A DNA stretch of 11,925 nt from JACRBK01 sp964427955 (GTDB lineage Bacteria > Chloroflexota > Anaerolineae > Aggregatilineales > Aggregatilineaceae). Position numbers and translations under genes: made by a program. Positions within the stretch are counted from its first letter, which is position 1, and each line of letters opens with the position of its first letter. The stretch covers positions 1 through 11,925 of the forward strand of contig CAYRWY010000156.1 in NCBI GenBank assembly GCA_964427955.1. Direction: 5' to 3'. The notes under the pieces are model-generated. The model worked only from the letters and a program-made list of their open reading frames with translations, had not been told where the DNA came from and did no database searches. Below, one piece after another: positions 1 to 7,425 of the stretch.

Positions 1-1
1 C

Positions 2-1300
2 TGGAACGGCCAGGGCGAGAACAAAATCGAGCTGTTTTGGGAGCAGCGTTTTCCCCACTCGATCGGCCTGCTGTACTCGGCCTACACGGCGTTCCTGGGC
101 TTCGAAGTCAACGAAGGCGAATACAAAGTCATGGGCATGTCGCCCTATGGCGAGCCGAAATTCGTCGATCAGGTCAAGAAGATGGTCACGATCCACGGCG
201 ACGGCAGTTTCCATCTGAACATGGATTATTTCTCCTTTCACTATTCGGCCCACCACAGCTTCAACAGCAAATTCACCGACGTGTTCGGCCAGCCGCGCAA
301 GCATGGCGAAGACTTTTTCACCGCGAAGAGTGCCCCGCACCGTACCGCGGAAAAAGAAGCCATGCAGCAGAACCAGTATTACGCCGACATCGCGGCCAGC
401 ATCCAGGTCGTGACCGAAGAGGCCATCCTGGCGATGGCAAACTCGCTGTACAAAAAGACCGGCGCGAAAAACCTGGTGGTGGCGGGCGGCGTCGCGCTCA
501 ACAGCGTGGCCAACTACAAGCTGCTGACGGAAACCCCCTTCGAGGACGTCTTCATCCAACCGGCAGCGGGCGACGATGGCGGCGCGTTAGGAGCGGCCTT
601 GTGGGCTTACCACATGGTGCTCAACCAGCCGCGCAAACTGATCATGACCAATGCCTACTACGGCCAGGACTACAGCGACGATCAGATTCGCGCTTTCCTC
701 GACAGCAGCGGCATCCCCTACACCTACTTCGCGGACGATAACGCCTTGATCGACCGGGTCGTGGACGAGATGCTGGACCAGAAAGTGATCGGACTGTTCC
801 AGGGACGGTTCGAGTGGGGACCGCGCGCCCTGGGCAATCGCAGTATCCTGGCCGATCCGCGCCGCGCCGAAATGAAAGACATCGTCAACACCAAGATCAA
901 ATTCCGCGAGCCGTTCCGCCCGTTCGCCCCGGTGGTATTGGCCGAGCGCGCCGCCGAATATTTCGAATATCCCAATGTCGAGACCTCATCCATGCCGCGC
1001 TTCATGCTGGCGGTCAGCCCGGTCAAGCCGGACAAGATAGACGCCGCGCGCGCGACCACGCACGAAGGGGGCACCGGACGACTGCAAACCATTGACAAAG
1101 CGACCAACTCGCGTTATTACGAATTGGTCCGACGTTTTGGCGAAGCTACGGGCGTGCCGATCTTGATGAACACCTCGTTCAACCTGCGCGGAGAGCCGAT
1201 TGTGAGTTCACCGGCGAACGCGTGGTGGACCTTTAGCCATAGCGGCATCGATTGGCTGATGATCGGCTCGTACCTCGTCGGCAAAGACGGTCAGAAGTAG
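2..1300 (+). CDS. Carbamoyltransferase, NodU/CmcH family (5' end outside window)
   Basis: The reading frame is open from base 2 and ends at TAG 1298-1300, giving the last 432 residues of a protein whose family is usually about 570-620 long; roughly 150-180 N-terminal residues lie upstream. Family members transfer a carbamoyl group from carbamoyl phosphate, via carbamoyl-adenylate, to a hydroxyl of a sugar, antibiotic or similar product. Visible landmarks are HSIGLLYSAYTAFLGF and MGMSPYGEP from the Kae1/ASKHA-like domain, then GGVALNSVANYKL and QPAAGDDGGALGAAL. The YrdC-like C-terminal domain follows, with GRFEWGPRALGNRSI, FREPFRPFAPV and MNTSFNLRGEPIV. No frameshift is seen. It is followed after 13 bases by a DUF5989-type gene, a pairing common for this family. 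The family is clear; the acceptor substrate cannot be read from the sequence. An internal ATG at 131 falls inside the conserved MGMSPYGEP motif and is not the start. Confidence 0.95.
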   Translation, partial: WNGQGENKIELFWEQRFPHSIGLLYSAYTAFLGFEVNEGEYKVMGMSPYGEPKFVDQVKKMVTIHGDGSFHLNMDYFSFHYSAHHSFNSKFTDVFGQPRKHGEDFFTAKSAPHRTAEKEAMQQNQYYADIAASIQVVTEEAILAMANSLYKKTGAKNLVVAGGVALNSVANYKLLTETPFEDVFIQPAAGDDGGALGAALWAYHMVLNQPRKLIMTNAYYGQDYSDDQIRAFLDSSGIPYTYFADDNALIDRVVDEMLDQKVIGLFQGRFEWGPRALGNRSILADPRRAEMKDIVNTKIKFREPFRPFAPVVLAERAAEYFEYPNVETSSMPRFMLAVSPVKPDKIDAARATTHEGGTGRLQTIDKATNSRYYELVRRFGEATGVPILMNTSFNLRGEPIVSSPANAWWTFSHSGIDWLMIGSYLVGKDGQK

Positions 1301-1313
1301 AGGGAGAGAGAAC

Positions 1314-1523
1314 ATGTCGGAACCAACCCCATCCCAATCCACTCCGAGCCGCATGAGCGGCATACGTGCCCGGCTGGGTATCGTGGGCGAATTGTTCGCT
1401 TTTCTATGGGCCGCCAAACTGTGGTGGCTGATCCCGATGATTGTTGCGCTGATCGCCTTTGCCCTATTGATCATCGTCGGCTCCGCCAGCGGCGGCGGCC
1501 CCTTGATTTATACGCTGTTTTAG
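1314..1523 (+). CDS. DUF5989-type small membrane protein
   Basis: A 69-residue protein. After a Ser/Thr/Pro-rich N-terminus (residues 1-20) comes GIVGELFAFLWAAKLWWLIP, then a hydrophobic helix at about 38-56, ending in the short conserved-looking tail GGPLIYTLF. The GELFxFLWxxKLWWLIP pattern and the IYTLF ending match what I know of DUF5989, a family of unknown function found next to carbamoyltransferases. The ATG at 1314 follows a purine-rich GGGAGAGAG ribosome-binding site and lies 13 bases after the carbamoyltransferase stop, so the two are almost certainly co-transcribed. It is probably a single-pass inner-membrane protein assisting or anchoring the carbamoylation machinery, which is an inference from context. 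The TAG stop is embedded in the AGGAGG ribosome-binding site of the next gene, suggesting coupled translation. Confidence 0.85.
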   Translation: MSEPTPSQSTPSRMSGIRARLGIVGELFAFLWAAKLWWLIPMIVALIAFALLIIVGSASGGGPLIYTLF

Positions 1524-1533
1524 GAGGCGGACC

Positions 1534-1839
1534 ATGACCCACTGGCTCATTGCTGTGATCATTGGCATGGCGATAGGGCTTACGATTGGGGTGCGTATTG
1601 CGCGCGAGTCCAACCGCAAGCAGCCCATTCTCGGCGGATCGCTGGCGAAGGTGTTCCACTACCTGGCGTGCTCCGGCCTGAGCACCATGCTGCCTTTCAT
1701 CATTGCCGGAATCGTCGCCGGACTGTCGTTCCTGGCGTTATTTGGCACGGCCATTGGGTTTCTCGTCTTGACCGGCGTGTGTCTGCTCATCTACGCCGGT
1801 ATCGAACGTACCACGGGAACGCCCTCTGCCGCACGGTAA
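1534..1839 (+). CDS. Small multi-pass membrane protein of unknown function
   Basis: A 101-residue hydrophobic protein that I do not recognise. It has one membrane helix at about residues 4-22 (ending IGVRIARES), a short polar loop with a few basic residues, and a long hydrophobic stretch at about 48-92 that probably forms two further helices. It ends with a short polar tail. The start is well supported: AGGAGG lies six bases before ATG 1534 and overlaps the stop of the preceding gene. Its position as third gene of a carbamoyltransferase/DUF5989 operon is where an SxtJ-type membrane protein is often found, but I see no convincing SxtJ similarity, so no function is assigned. A hairpin terminator lies about 60 bases downstream and closes the operon. 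Confidence 0.8.
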   Translation: MTHWLIAVIIGMAIGLTIGVRIARESNRKQPILGGSLAKVFHYLACSGLSTMLPFIIAGIVAGLSFLALFGTAIGFLVLTGVCLLIYAGIERTTGTPSAAR

Positions 1840-1857
1840 AGGCCGTAGGAAATAAAC

Positions 1858-1881
1858 GGGGCGCCCCTGATCGAGCGCCCC
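1858..1881 (-). terminator. Putative terminator for the htrA-type gene
   Basis: A 7-bp perfect stem GGGGCGC / GCGCCCC (1858-1864 with 1875-1881) has a 10-base loop. Read on the minus strand the stem is followed by CGTTTATTT, a moderately T-rich stretch, so it fits termination of the leftward htrA-type transcript ending at 1940. On the plus strand no T-run follows. The orientation is an inference. Confidence 0.5.
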
Positions 1882-1897
1882 ACGAGCGAGTTATGAC

Positions 1898-1927
1898 GGG
1901 GCAAAGCCATTTGCCCCTTTATTGTTT
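1898..1927 (+). terminator. Rho-independent terminator of the carbamoyltransferase operon
   Basis: A perfect 8-bp stem GGGGCAAA / TTTGCCCC (1898-1905 with 1910-1917) has the four-base loop GCCA and is followed directly by TTTATTGTTT on the plus strand. This is a classic intrinsic terminator, placed after the last gene of the rightward operon and before the 3' end of the convergent protease gene. Confidence 0.85.
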
Positions 1928-1939
1928 CTGCTCACGACC

Positions 1940-3061
<1,122 letters not shown>

Positions 3062-3083
3062 GGTCCAATCTCCTTTGAACGCT

Positions 3084-3117
3084 GTCTATAGTCTTAGCAC
3101 TGCAAGATGCAAAATGG
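3084..3117 (-). promoter_or_regulatory. Weak candidate promoter for the htrA-type gene
   Basis: On the minus strand upstream of the AAAGGAG ribosome-binding site, TTGCAT followed about 16 bases later by TATAGA resembles a sigma-70 promoter with only partial matches to both boxes. An alternative sigma factor is equally possible for a stress protease. Confidence is low. Confidence 0.25.
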
Positions 3118-3174
3118 ATTTGAAAAGGATGAGAAGACGCTGAGAATCCTCGCGCGCCGTGGGCGCCTGCGGCT

Positions 3175-3206
3175 TTGCTTCTCCCCTGAGATACGCTATA
3201 ATCTCA
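3175..3206 (+). promoter_or_regulatory. Candidate promoter with inverted repeat over the -10 box
   Basis: A perfect TATAAT lies at 3197-3202, with a weak TTGCTT at 3175-3180 (16-base spacer), about 48 bases before ATG 3250 of the lactamase-fold gene. The -10 box is embedded in an exact 6-bp inverted repeat, TGAGAT (3187-3192) and ATCTCA (3201-3206), separated by eight bases. The repeat could be a repressor operator. The -10 call is fairly good; the operator is inferred. Confidence 0.5.
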
Positions 3207-3249
3207 ACGCTTTACACAGCAACTTGAAGGTGAAAAACAAGGCGAAGTC

Positions 3250-3888
3250 ATGGATATAACCTGGTATGGACACAGCTGTTTTCGGTTGATGGAACGCGGG
3301 TATGCCACCGTGGTCACCGATCCGTTTGATGGGAGTCTGGGGTACGAGGTTCCTAAGCTGAAAGCTGATATTGTGACGGTCAGCCATGCCGCCCCTGGTC
3401 ACAGCTATCTGGCCGGGGTGAAGGGCTACAAACATGTCGTGGACGGGCCGGGTGAATACGAGATCGGCAGTGTGTTTATCATCGGGGTAGCGACCTACGA
3501 TCAGGCCGCGGCCAATCCTCGCCGGAACGTCGTCTACGTGCTGGACTATAACAACCTGACGGTAGCGCACCTGGGCGATCTGGATCATGTGCCCAACCAG
3601 TCCATGATCGACGCGCTAGGGGCGATTGATATTGCCCTCGTCCCCGTCGGCGGCGGGAGCGGTCTCTCGTCCAGCCAGGCTGCCGAGGTCGTCAGCCTGC
3701 TCGAACCCAGCATCGTGATCCCCATGCACTACCGGACCGATGCGCTAAGCGGCCTGGAACTGGACCCGGTAGACCGCTTCTTGAAAGAAATGGGAGTAAA
3801 TTCCATCCAGCAAGAAGCGATGCTGCGCGCCTCGGCAGGCGCGCTTCCCGAACAGACCCAGGTGGTAGTGCTCGATTACCAGCACTAA
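3250..3888 (+). CDS. Metallo-beta-lactamase-fold protein, UlaG/UPF0173-like, altered metal motif
   Basis: A 212-residue single-domain protein of the beta-lactamase fold. The N-terminal MDITWYGHSCFRL and TDPFDGSLGY are typical of the Lactamase_B_3/UlaG/UPF0173-like hydrolases, which are usually cytosolic metal-dependent hydrolases of uncertain substrate. Other landmarks are VDGPGEYEIG (64-73), the AHLGDLDH motif with His107 and Asp110, VPVGGG (131-136) and PMHY with His160. The main metal motif, normally HxHxDH, reads H46-A-A-P-G-H51: the first and last His are kept, the middle His is Ala and the Asp is Gly. The remaining candidate ligands (His8, His46, His51, His107, Asp110, His160) may hold one metal, or the enzyme may be changed in activity. 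There is no signal peptide. The next gene starts 17 bases downstream, so they form a two-gene operon. The substrate is unknown. Confidence 0.88.
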   Translation: MDITWYGHSCFRLMERGYATVVTDPFDGSLGYEVPKLKADIVTVSHAAPGHSYLAGVKGYKHVVDGPGEYEIGSVFIIGVATYDQAAANPRRNVVYVLDYNNLTVAHLGDLDHVPNQSMIDALGAIDIALVPVGGGSGLSSSQAAEVVSLLEPSIVIPMHYRTDALSGLELDPVDRFLKEMGVNSIQQEAMLRASAGALPEQTQVVVLDYQH

Positions 3889-3905
3889 AAGGAATAGAGT
3901 CGAGA

Positions 3906-4205
3906 ATGATCAAACTTCTGCTGAGTTGGGACATCAAACCGGGTCACGACCAGGAATATTTCGAATTCATGGTCCGTGAATTCGCACCCGCCCTTACCCG
4001 TATGGGGCTGACGCCCACCGAGGCGTGGTTTGCGGTCTACGGTGACTGCCCGCAGATCTTGATGGAAGGCGTTGCCGATGATCTGACCACCATGCGCGGC
4101 ATTCTGGCGAGTGATGAATGGGAAACACTCTACGGCAAGCTGCTTGGTTATGTCGACAACTACCAGCAGAAAATCGTGCGCGCGAGCGCGGGGTTCCAGA
4201 TCTAA
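3906..4205 (+). CDS. Small soluble protein, possible dimeric alpha/beta-barrel fold, function unknown
   Basis: A 99-residue protein with no signal peptide or membrane segment. The pattern is a beta strand (IKLLLSWDIKPG), a helix containing EYFEFMVREFAPAL, two strands around EAWFAVYG and QILMEGV, two amphipathic helices around the WETLYGKLLGYV segment and a final strand near IVRASAG. This order resembles ferredoxin-like dimeric alpha/beta-barrel proteins (ABM/NIPSNAP-like), but that is judged from pattern only. The gene follows the lactamase-fold gene after 17 bases and ends 26 bases before a strong terminator, so it is the last gene of that transcript. A modest AAAGGA lies upstream of ATG 3906. 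I do not recognise a specific family and assign no reaction. Confidence 0.8.
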   Translation: MIKLLLSWDIKPGHDQEYFEFMVREFAPALTRMGLTPTEAWFAVYGDCPQILMEGVADDLTTMRGILASDEWETLYGKLLGYVDNYQQKIVRASAGFQI

Positions 4206-4231
4206 CGCACCACAACCTCAGGGATAAAAGA

Positions 4232-4262
4232 AAACAGGCGACCTGCACAGGGTCGCCTGTTT
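4232..4262. terminator. Bidirectional intrinsic terminator
   Basis: A perfect 12-bp stem AAACAGGCGACC / GGTCGCCTGTTT (4232-4243 with 4251-4262) has a 7-base loop. It lies between two convergent genes, 26 bases after the stop at 4205 and 19 bases from the FmdB-type stop at 4282. On the plus strand the arm ends in TTTGTTTG, and on the minus strand in TTTTCTTTTA, so it can end transcripts from both sides. Confidence 0.9.
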
Positions 4263-4281
4263 GTTTGAAGGGGGGTGCCGC

Positions 4282-4572
4282 TCAGCTTTCCTTCGCGGCG
4301 CTGGTGTCTGTAGAAGCAGTCGAGGACGAAGCGGCTGACGTTTCTGACTTGGTCTCGGCCTTGTCGCGCTTGGGCGGCGTGGCCAGGTTGTTCTGTCCCC
4401 GGCTGTCTTTCACATACCAACCCGATCCCTTAAATACGACCCCCACCGGCTGGGGCACGCGATGGGTGTGACCGCCACATTCCGGGCATTCGGCGATGGG
4501 ATCATCGGTGAATTTCTGGCGCGCATCGAAGCGCACGCCGCATTCATCGCATTCGTAGGTATAGATTGGCAT
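4282..4572 (-). CDS. FmdB-family zinc-ribbon protein with Ser/Thr/Ala-rich tail
   Basis: A 96-residue protein that opens with MPIYTYECDECG, the hallmark of FmdB-family putative regulatory proteins. Four cysteines (Cys8, Cys11, Cys29, Cys32) in two CxxC pairs form one zinc ribbon within about residues 1-42. GSGWYVKDS at about 49-57 is also typical of the family. The last 35 or so residues are low-complexity and rich in Ser, Thr, Ala, Lys and Glu, probably disordered. The family's role is uncertain; it was first seen beside formamidase/acetamidase genes and is often called regulatory on weak grounds. The start at ATG 4572 has AGGTGA upstream. The gene is alone on its strand, divergent from xylulokinase and convergent with the 99-residue protein gene. 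Confidence 0.92.
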   Translation of the reverse strand: MPIYTYECDECGVRFDARQKFTDDPIAECPECGGHTHRVPQPVGVVFKGSGWYVKDSRGQNNLATPPKRDKAETKSETSAASSSTASTDTSAAKES

Positions 4573-4590
4573 CGTTCACTTCACCTCAAA

Positions 4591-4639
4591 TTGTCCGACT
4601 CCAATCCCATAGTATACTCCATTTCATAGGCTGGTTCAA
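4591..4639. promoter_or_regulatory. Divergent overlapping promoters sharing one palindromic -10 element
   Basis: The 8-base palindrome AGTATACT (4611-4618) reads TATACT on both strands. On the plus strand TTGTCC (4591-4596) lies 16 bases upstream of TATACT 4613-4618 and faces xylulokinase. On the minus strand TTGAAC (4639-4634) lies 17 bases upstream of TATACT 4616-4611 and faces the FmdB-type gene. Each -35 matches four of six consensus bases. Two polymerases could not use the site at once, so the two transcripts may be mutually exclusive. Confidence 0.6.
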
Positions 4640-4679
4640 GCAATTTTCGTTAAGGTTCGCGAGGGGGAAGAGCATTCTC

Positions 4680-6188
4680 ATGCACAGGATAGCGGCACGC
4701 ACAGACGTATTATTGGGCATCGACATCGGGACGCAGAGCAGCAAATGCGTGGTTCTGGACGCGAATGGCGAGCTGCTCGGCATTGGCCAGGAGGGCTACG
4801 AGCTGCGGACACCGCGCCCACAGTGGGTCGAGCAGGACCCGGCAGACTGGTGGAAGGCCACGGTCAGTGCCGTCAAGCAGGCGATGCGGCAGGCGAATAT
4901 CTCGGCGGCACGGGTGCAAGGGATCGGCGTGACCGGACAGATGCACGGGATTGTCCTGCTGGGCCACGACCTGCAACCGCTGCGCCCGGCGATCATCTGG
5001 ATGGACCGGCGCAGCGCCAACCTGTGCGGGACGATTGCGGCCCGGCTGACCCCGCAGGAGATGATCGAGATCGCGGGCAACCGGCTGTCCCCCGGTTTCG
5101 GCGGGGCCAGCCTGGCCTGGTTGAGCGAGGCCGAACCCCATACCCTGAGCCAGGCGCGGGCCGTCATCCAGCCCAAAGACTACCTCGTGCTGCGCCTGAC
5201 CGGCGTGGTGAGCAGCGAACCCAGTGACGCATCGGCCACCTGGCTCTACCATATCGGCCAGGGGCGCTGGTCGGATGTCCTGGCGAAAGCGTGCGGGGTA
5301 TCCCTGAACATGCTGCCGCCCGTCTCGCCCTCGTCGGCAGTGATCGGCCAACTGCGCGCCGAAGCCGCCCTCGAACTGGGGCTGCGGGCCGAGATCCCAA
5401 TCGTGGCGGGCGCGAGCGACCAGGGCGCGCTGCTGCTGGGCAGCGGCGTCGTGGAACCGGGGCGTGGCTCGATCACCCTGGGAACGGGCGGCCAGATCAC
5501 GGTCGTCACCAGCCGTCCGATGGTCGATCCCCAGCTTCGGCTCAACACCTTCTGCCACGTCACGCCCAACCGCTGGTACACGATGGGGGCGATTCTCAAC
5601 GCGGGGATCGCGCTGCGCTGGTGGCGTAACGCGCTCGACACCGACGGCAAACGCCCTTACGCCGATCTGCTGCTCCAGGCCGCGCAGGTCCCGGCAGGAT
5701 CGGAGGGGTTGACTTTCCTGCCCTACCTGGAAGGGGAACGCACCCCGCACATGGACCCCAACGCCACCGGCGCGCTGATCGGGCTGACGCTGCGCCATAC
5801 CCAGGCCCACATCACCCGCGCCGTCCTGGAAGGGGTCGCCTTCGCCTTTCGCGACTGCCTGCGGACGTTGAAGGAAACCGGCCCGGTCCCGGATCACTTC
5901 CTGATCGGCGGCGGCGGGTCGCAGGGGCCGCTGTGGCGGCAGATCATGGCCAATGTCCTGGGGGTATCGCTGCAAACGGTCGAAGGGCGCGAACACACCG
6001 CCGTCGGTGCGGCCATGTTGGCCGGGATCGGAACCCGCGTGTTCTACGACCTGTCAGAGGCCGTCGCCCGTGTCGTGCACTACGGTCCCGCTGAGCGACC
6101 CGATCCCGCCACACAGGCTGACTATGCCGACAGCTACGCCCGCTTCAGGACGCTCTACCCGGCCTTGCGGGCCGTGCGCAAAACCTGA
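4680..6188 (+). CDS. xylB: Xylulokinase (FGGY family)
   Basis: A 502-residue FGGY carbohydrate kinase that phosphorylates D-xylulose with ATP to xylulose 5-phosphate, feeding the pentose phosphate pathway in the cytosol. The N-terminal phosphate-binding loop GIDIGTQSSK is at residues 13-22, and GQMHGIVLLG (86-95) holds the Met-His pair that contacts xylulose in XylB. IIWMDRR is at 105-111. GASDQGALLLGSG (244-256) contains the likely catalytic base Asp247, and GTGGQ is at 268-272. FLPYLEGERTPH (346-357) and IGGGGSQGPLW (409-419) are C-terminal domain signatures. The full length and all motifs fit xylulokinase better than glycerol or gluconate kinase. ATG 4680 is chosen because it gives the normal N-terminus and has GGGGGAAG just upstream. 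An earlier in-frame ATG at 4566 would put the promoter inside the gene and overlap FmdB. No xylA, transporter or pentose regulator is adjacent. Confidence 0.93.
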   Translation: MHRIAARTDVLLGIDIGTQSSKCVVLDANGELLGIGQEGYELRTPRPQWVEQDPADWWKATVSAVKQAMRQANISAARVQGIGVTGQMHGIVLLGHDLQPLRPAIIWMDRRSANLCGTIAARLTPQEMIEIAGNRLSPGFGGASLAWLSEAEPHTLSQARAVIQPKDYLVLRLTGVVSSEPSDASATWLYHIGQGRWSDVLAKACGVSLNMLPPVSPSSAVIGQLRAEAALELGLRAEIPIVAGASDQGALLLGSGVVEPGRGSITLGTGGQITVVTSRPMVDPQLRLNTFCHVTPNRWYTMGAILNAGIALRWWRNALDTDGKRPYADLLLQAAQVPAGSEGLTFLPYLEGERTPHMDPNATGALIGLTLRHTQAHITRAVLEGVAFAFRDCLRTLKETGPVPDHFLIGGGGSQGPLWRQIMANVLGVSLQTVEGREHTAVGAAMLAGIGTRVFYDLSEAVARVVHYGPAERPDPATQADYADSYARFRTLYPALRAVRKT

Positions 6189-6189
6189 G

Positions 6190-7425
6190 CTATTCGTCCC
6201 GCGTGGGGGGACGTTTCTGCTGCCAATAGCGCCAGCCGCCCGCCAGCAGCGCCGCGACCAGGGCCAACGCCGCGATCCGGACGGCCATGCGCGCCGGACT
6301 GGTATCGGCGATCAGGACCGTGAGCAGCGCCAGCCCCAGGAAGGTGACCAGATAGATCAACAGGCGCTCGCGCTCGCCGTGCAGCAGCGATAGACGGGTA
6401 TGCCACAACCGGGTGGAAGTGTCGATCCGGCGCAGCGTGCTGTCGATGCCATACCCATCCGCCGCGATTTGGGCCTCCATCTCCGCCAGGCCGGACACCC
6501 GCGCTTCCCACACCGTCGGAGCCGCATCCCACAAGCCGCTTTGCATCAACGCCAGACGATAACCCGCCGTCAGCCCGCGCAGCTCATGACTGGCAGCCTG
6601 CACCGCCTGGAGATCGCCCAGGACCGTGCGATAGTTCATTTCGAGGGTGTCAAGTTCCGCGCGAAACGGTTCCAGGGATTGCAAGGAGGATGGTTCGGCA
6701 GGGATGGAACGCTCTACCTGTTCCAGCGCCTGCTGCTGGTGGCGGGCCACCAGCGGAATACGATCCAGGTAGCGGTCGAGGCAGTAATGCGCCTGCACGG
6801 GGTACCAGTCCAGCCGGACCGCCAGGGATTGCAGAAACGTGCTGGCGCGGGTTTCGGTCCGGGCGTCGGGATAAACCAGCAGGCTGGGCAGTTCTTCGTG
6901 CCCCAGGCAGAGCACGCCGTAAGGCGTCTTGACGGGCAGAGAACGTTCCTGCTCCAACTCTTCCGGGGGACGGGGCGCGATCCCGCACCAGTAGCGGGTG
7001 GTGTAGAGCAGCGAGGGCGTCGTCGGCCCTTCGCTCAAAATGTAATCGAGCGTCGGCCACACCGTTTGATCGTATTCTCCCCGCCGCATGATCATGACGC
7101 GCAGCAGCAGCATATTGCGCAGCGCGTAGGCTCCGATCAGGGCGGAAGCGTCCGTCCGCCCTTCCAATGCCTTAGCGGGCATCAACGGCTGAACATCCGA
7201 GGGCGCGGCAGCAGTGAGCGCCGTCACGAACGGCAGTTCCGGCGCCGGGATCGCCAGCCAGCCCGCCAGGCGCTGGGCCGTGCGGCGGACATCGGCAGCA
7301 AAGGCGTCCGCCCGTTCCTGGCGCTGGGCGGCGTTGTCTTCCGGGGTTTCGCGCAAATAGTAATACGTCGCATGAACCATCGGTTCACGAATCAACATCT
7401 TCATTTCCCCCACATTACGAGCCAT
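6190..7425 (-). CDS. Unrecognised protein: soluble N-terminal region, helical middle, two C-terminal membrane helices
   Basis: About 411 residues; I do not recognise the family. Numbering below starts at the GTG at 7428. Residues 1-220 look like a soluble mixed alpha/beta region with conserved-looking pieces such as PMVHATYYYLRE and RLDWYPVQAHYCLDRYL (205-221). Residues 225-350 are strongly helical and probably coiled-coil. Two membrane helices follow at about 356-374 and 381-401, then a basic tail. The membrane pair near the C-terminus would leave the bulk on one side, probably the cytosol. The upstream glycosyltransferase stop TGA (7427-7425) overlaps the start. ATG 7425 is preferred over GTG 7428 because GAGG lies seven bases before it. 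The layout recalls CATRA-type conflict-system proteins, but that is a loose resemblance and no caspase or TPR gene is adjacent. The stop lies one base from the xylulokinase stop. Confidence 0.85.
   Translation of the reverse strand: MARNVGEMKMLIREPMVHATYYYLRETPEDNAAQRQERADAFAADVRRTAQRLAGWLAIPAPELPFVTALTAAAPSDVQPLMPAKALEGRTDASALIGAYALRNMLLLRVMIMRRGEYDQTVWPTLDYILSEGPTTPSLLYTTRYWCGIAPRPPEELEQERSLPVKTPYGVLCLGHEELPSLLVYPDARTETRASTFLQSLAVRLDWYPVQAHYCLDRYLDRIPLVARHQQQALEQVERSIPAEPSSLQSLEPFRAELDTLEMNYRTVLGDLQAVQAASHELRGLTAGYRLALMQSGLWDAAPTVWEARVSGLAEMEAQIAADGYGIDSTLRRIDTSTRLWHTRLSLLHGERERLLIYLVTFLGLALLTVLIADTSPARMAVRIAALALVAALLAGGWRYWQQKRPPTRDE

Noticed and set aside
37..741. Frame-shifted open frame within the carbamoyltransferase
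   Set aside because: The overlapping frame from base 2 holds all conserved carbamoyltransferase motifs without interruption.
4566..4679. Extended N-terminus of xylulokinase from ATG 4566
   Set aside because: It would overlap the FmdB-type start and include both promoter boxes, and the added 38 residues have no counterpart in the family.
4710..5996. Long open frame antisense to xylulokinase (428 codons)
   Set aside because: It lies wholly within a clear xylulokinase gene, has biased Arg/Gln/Pro-rich composition typical of antisense frames in high-GC DNA and shows no motif.
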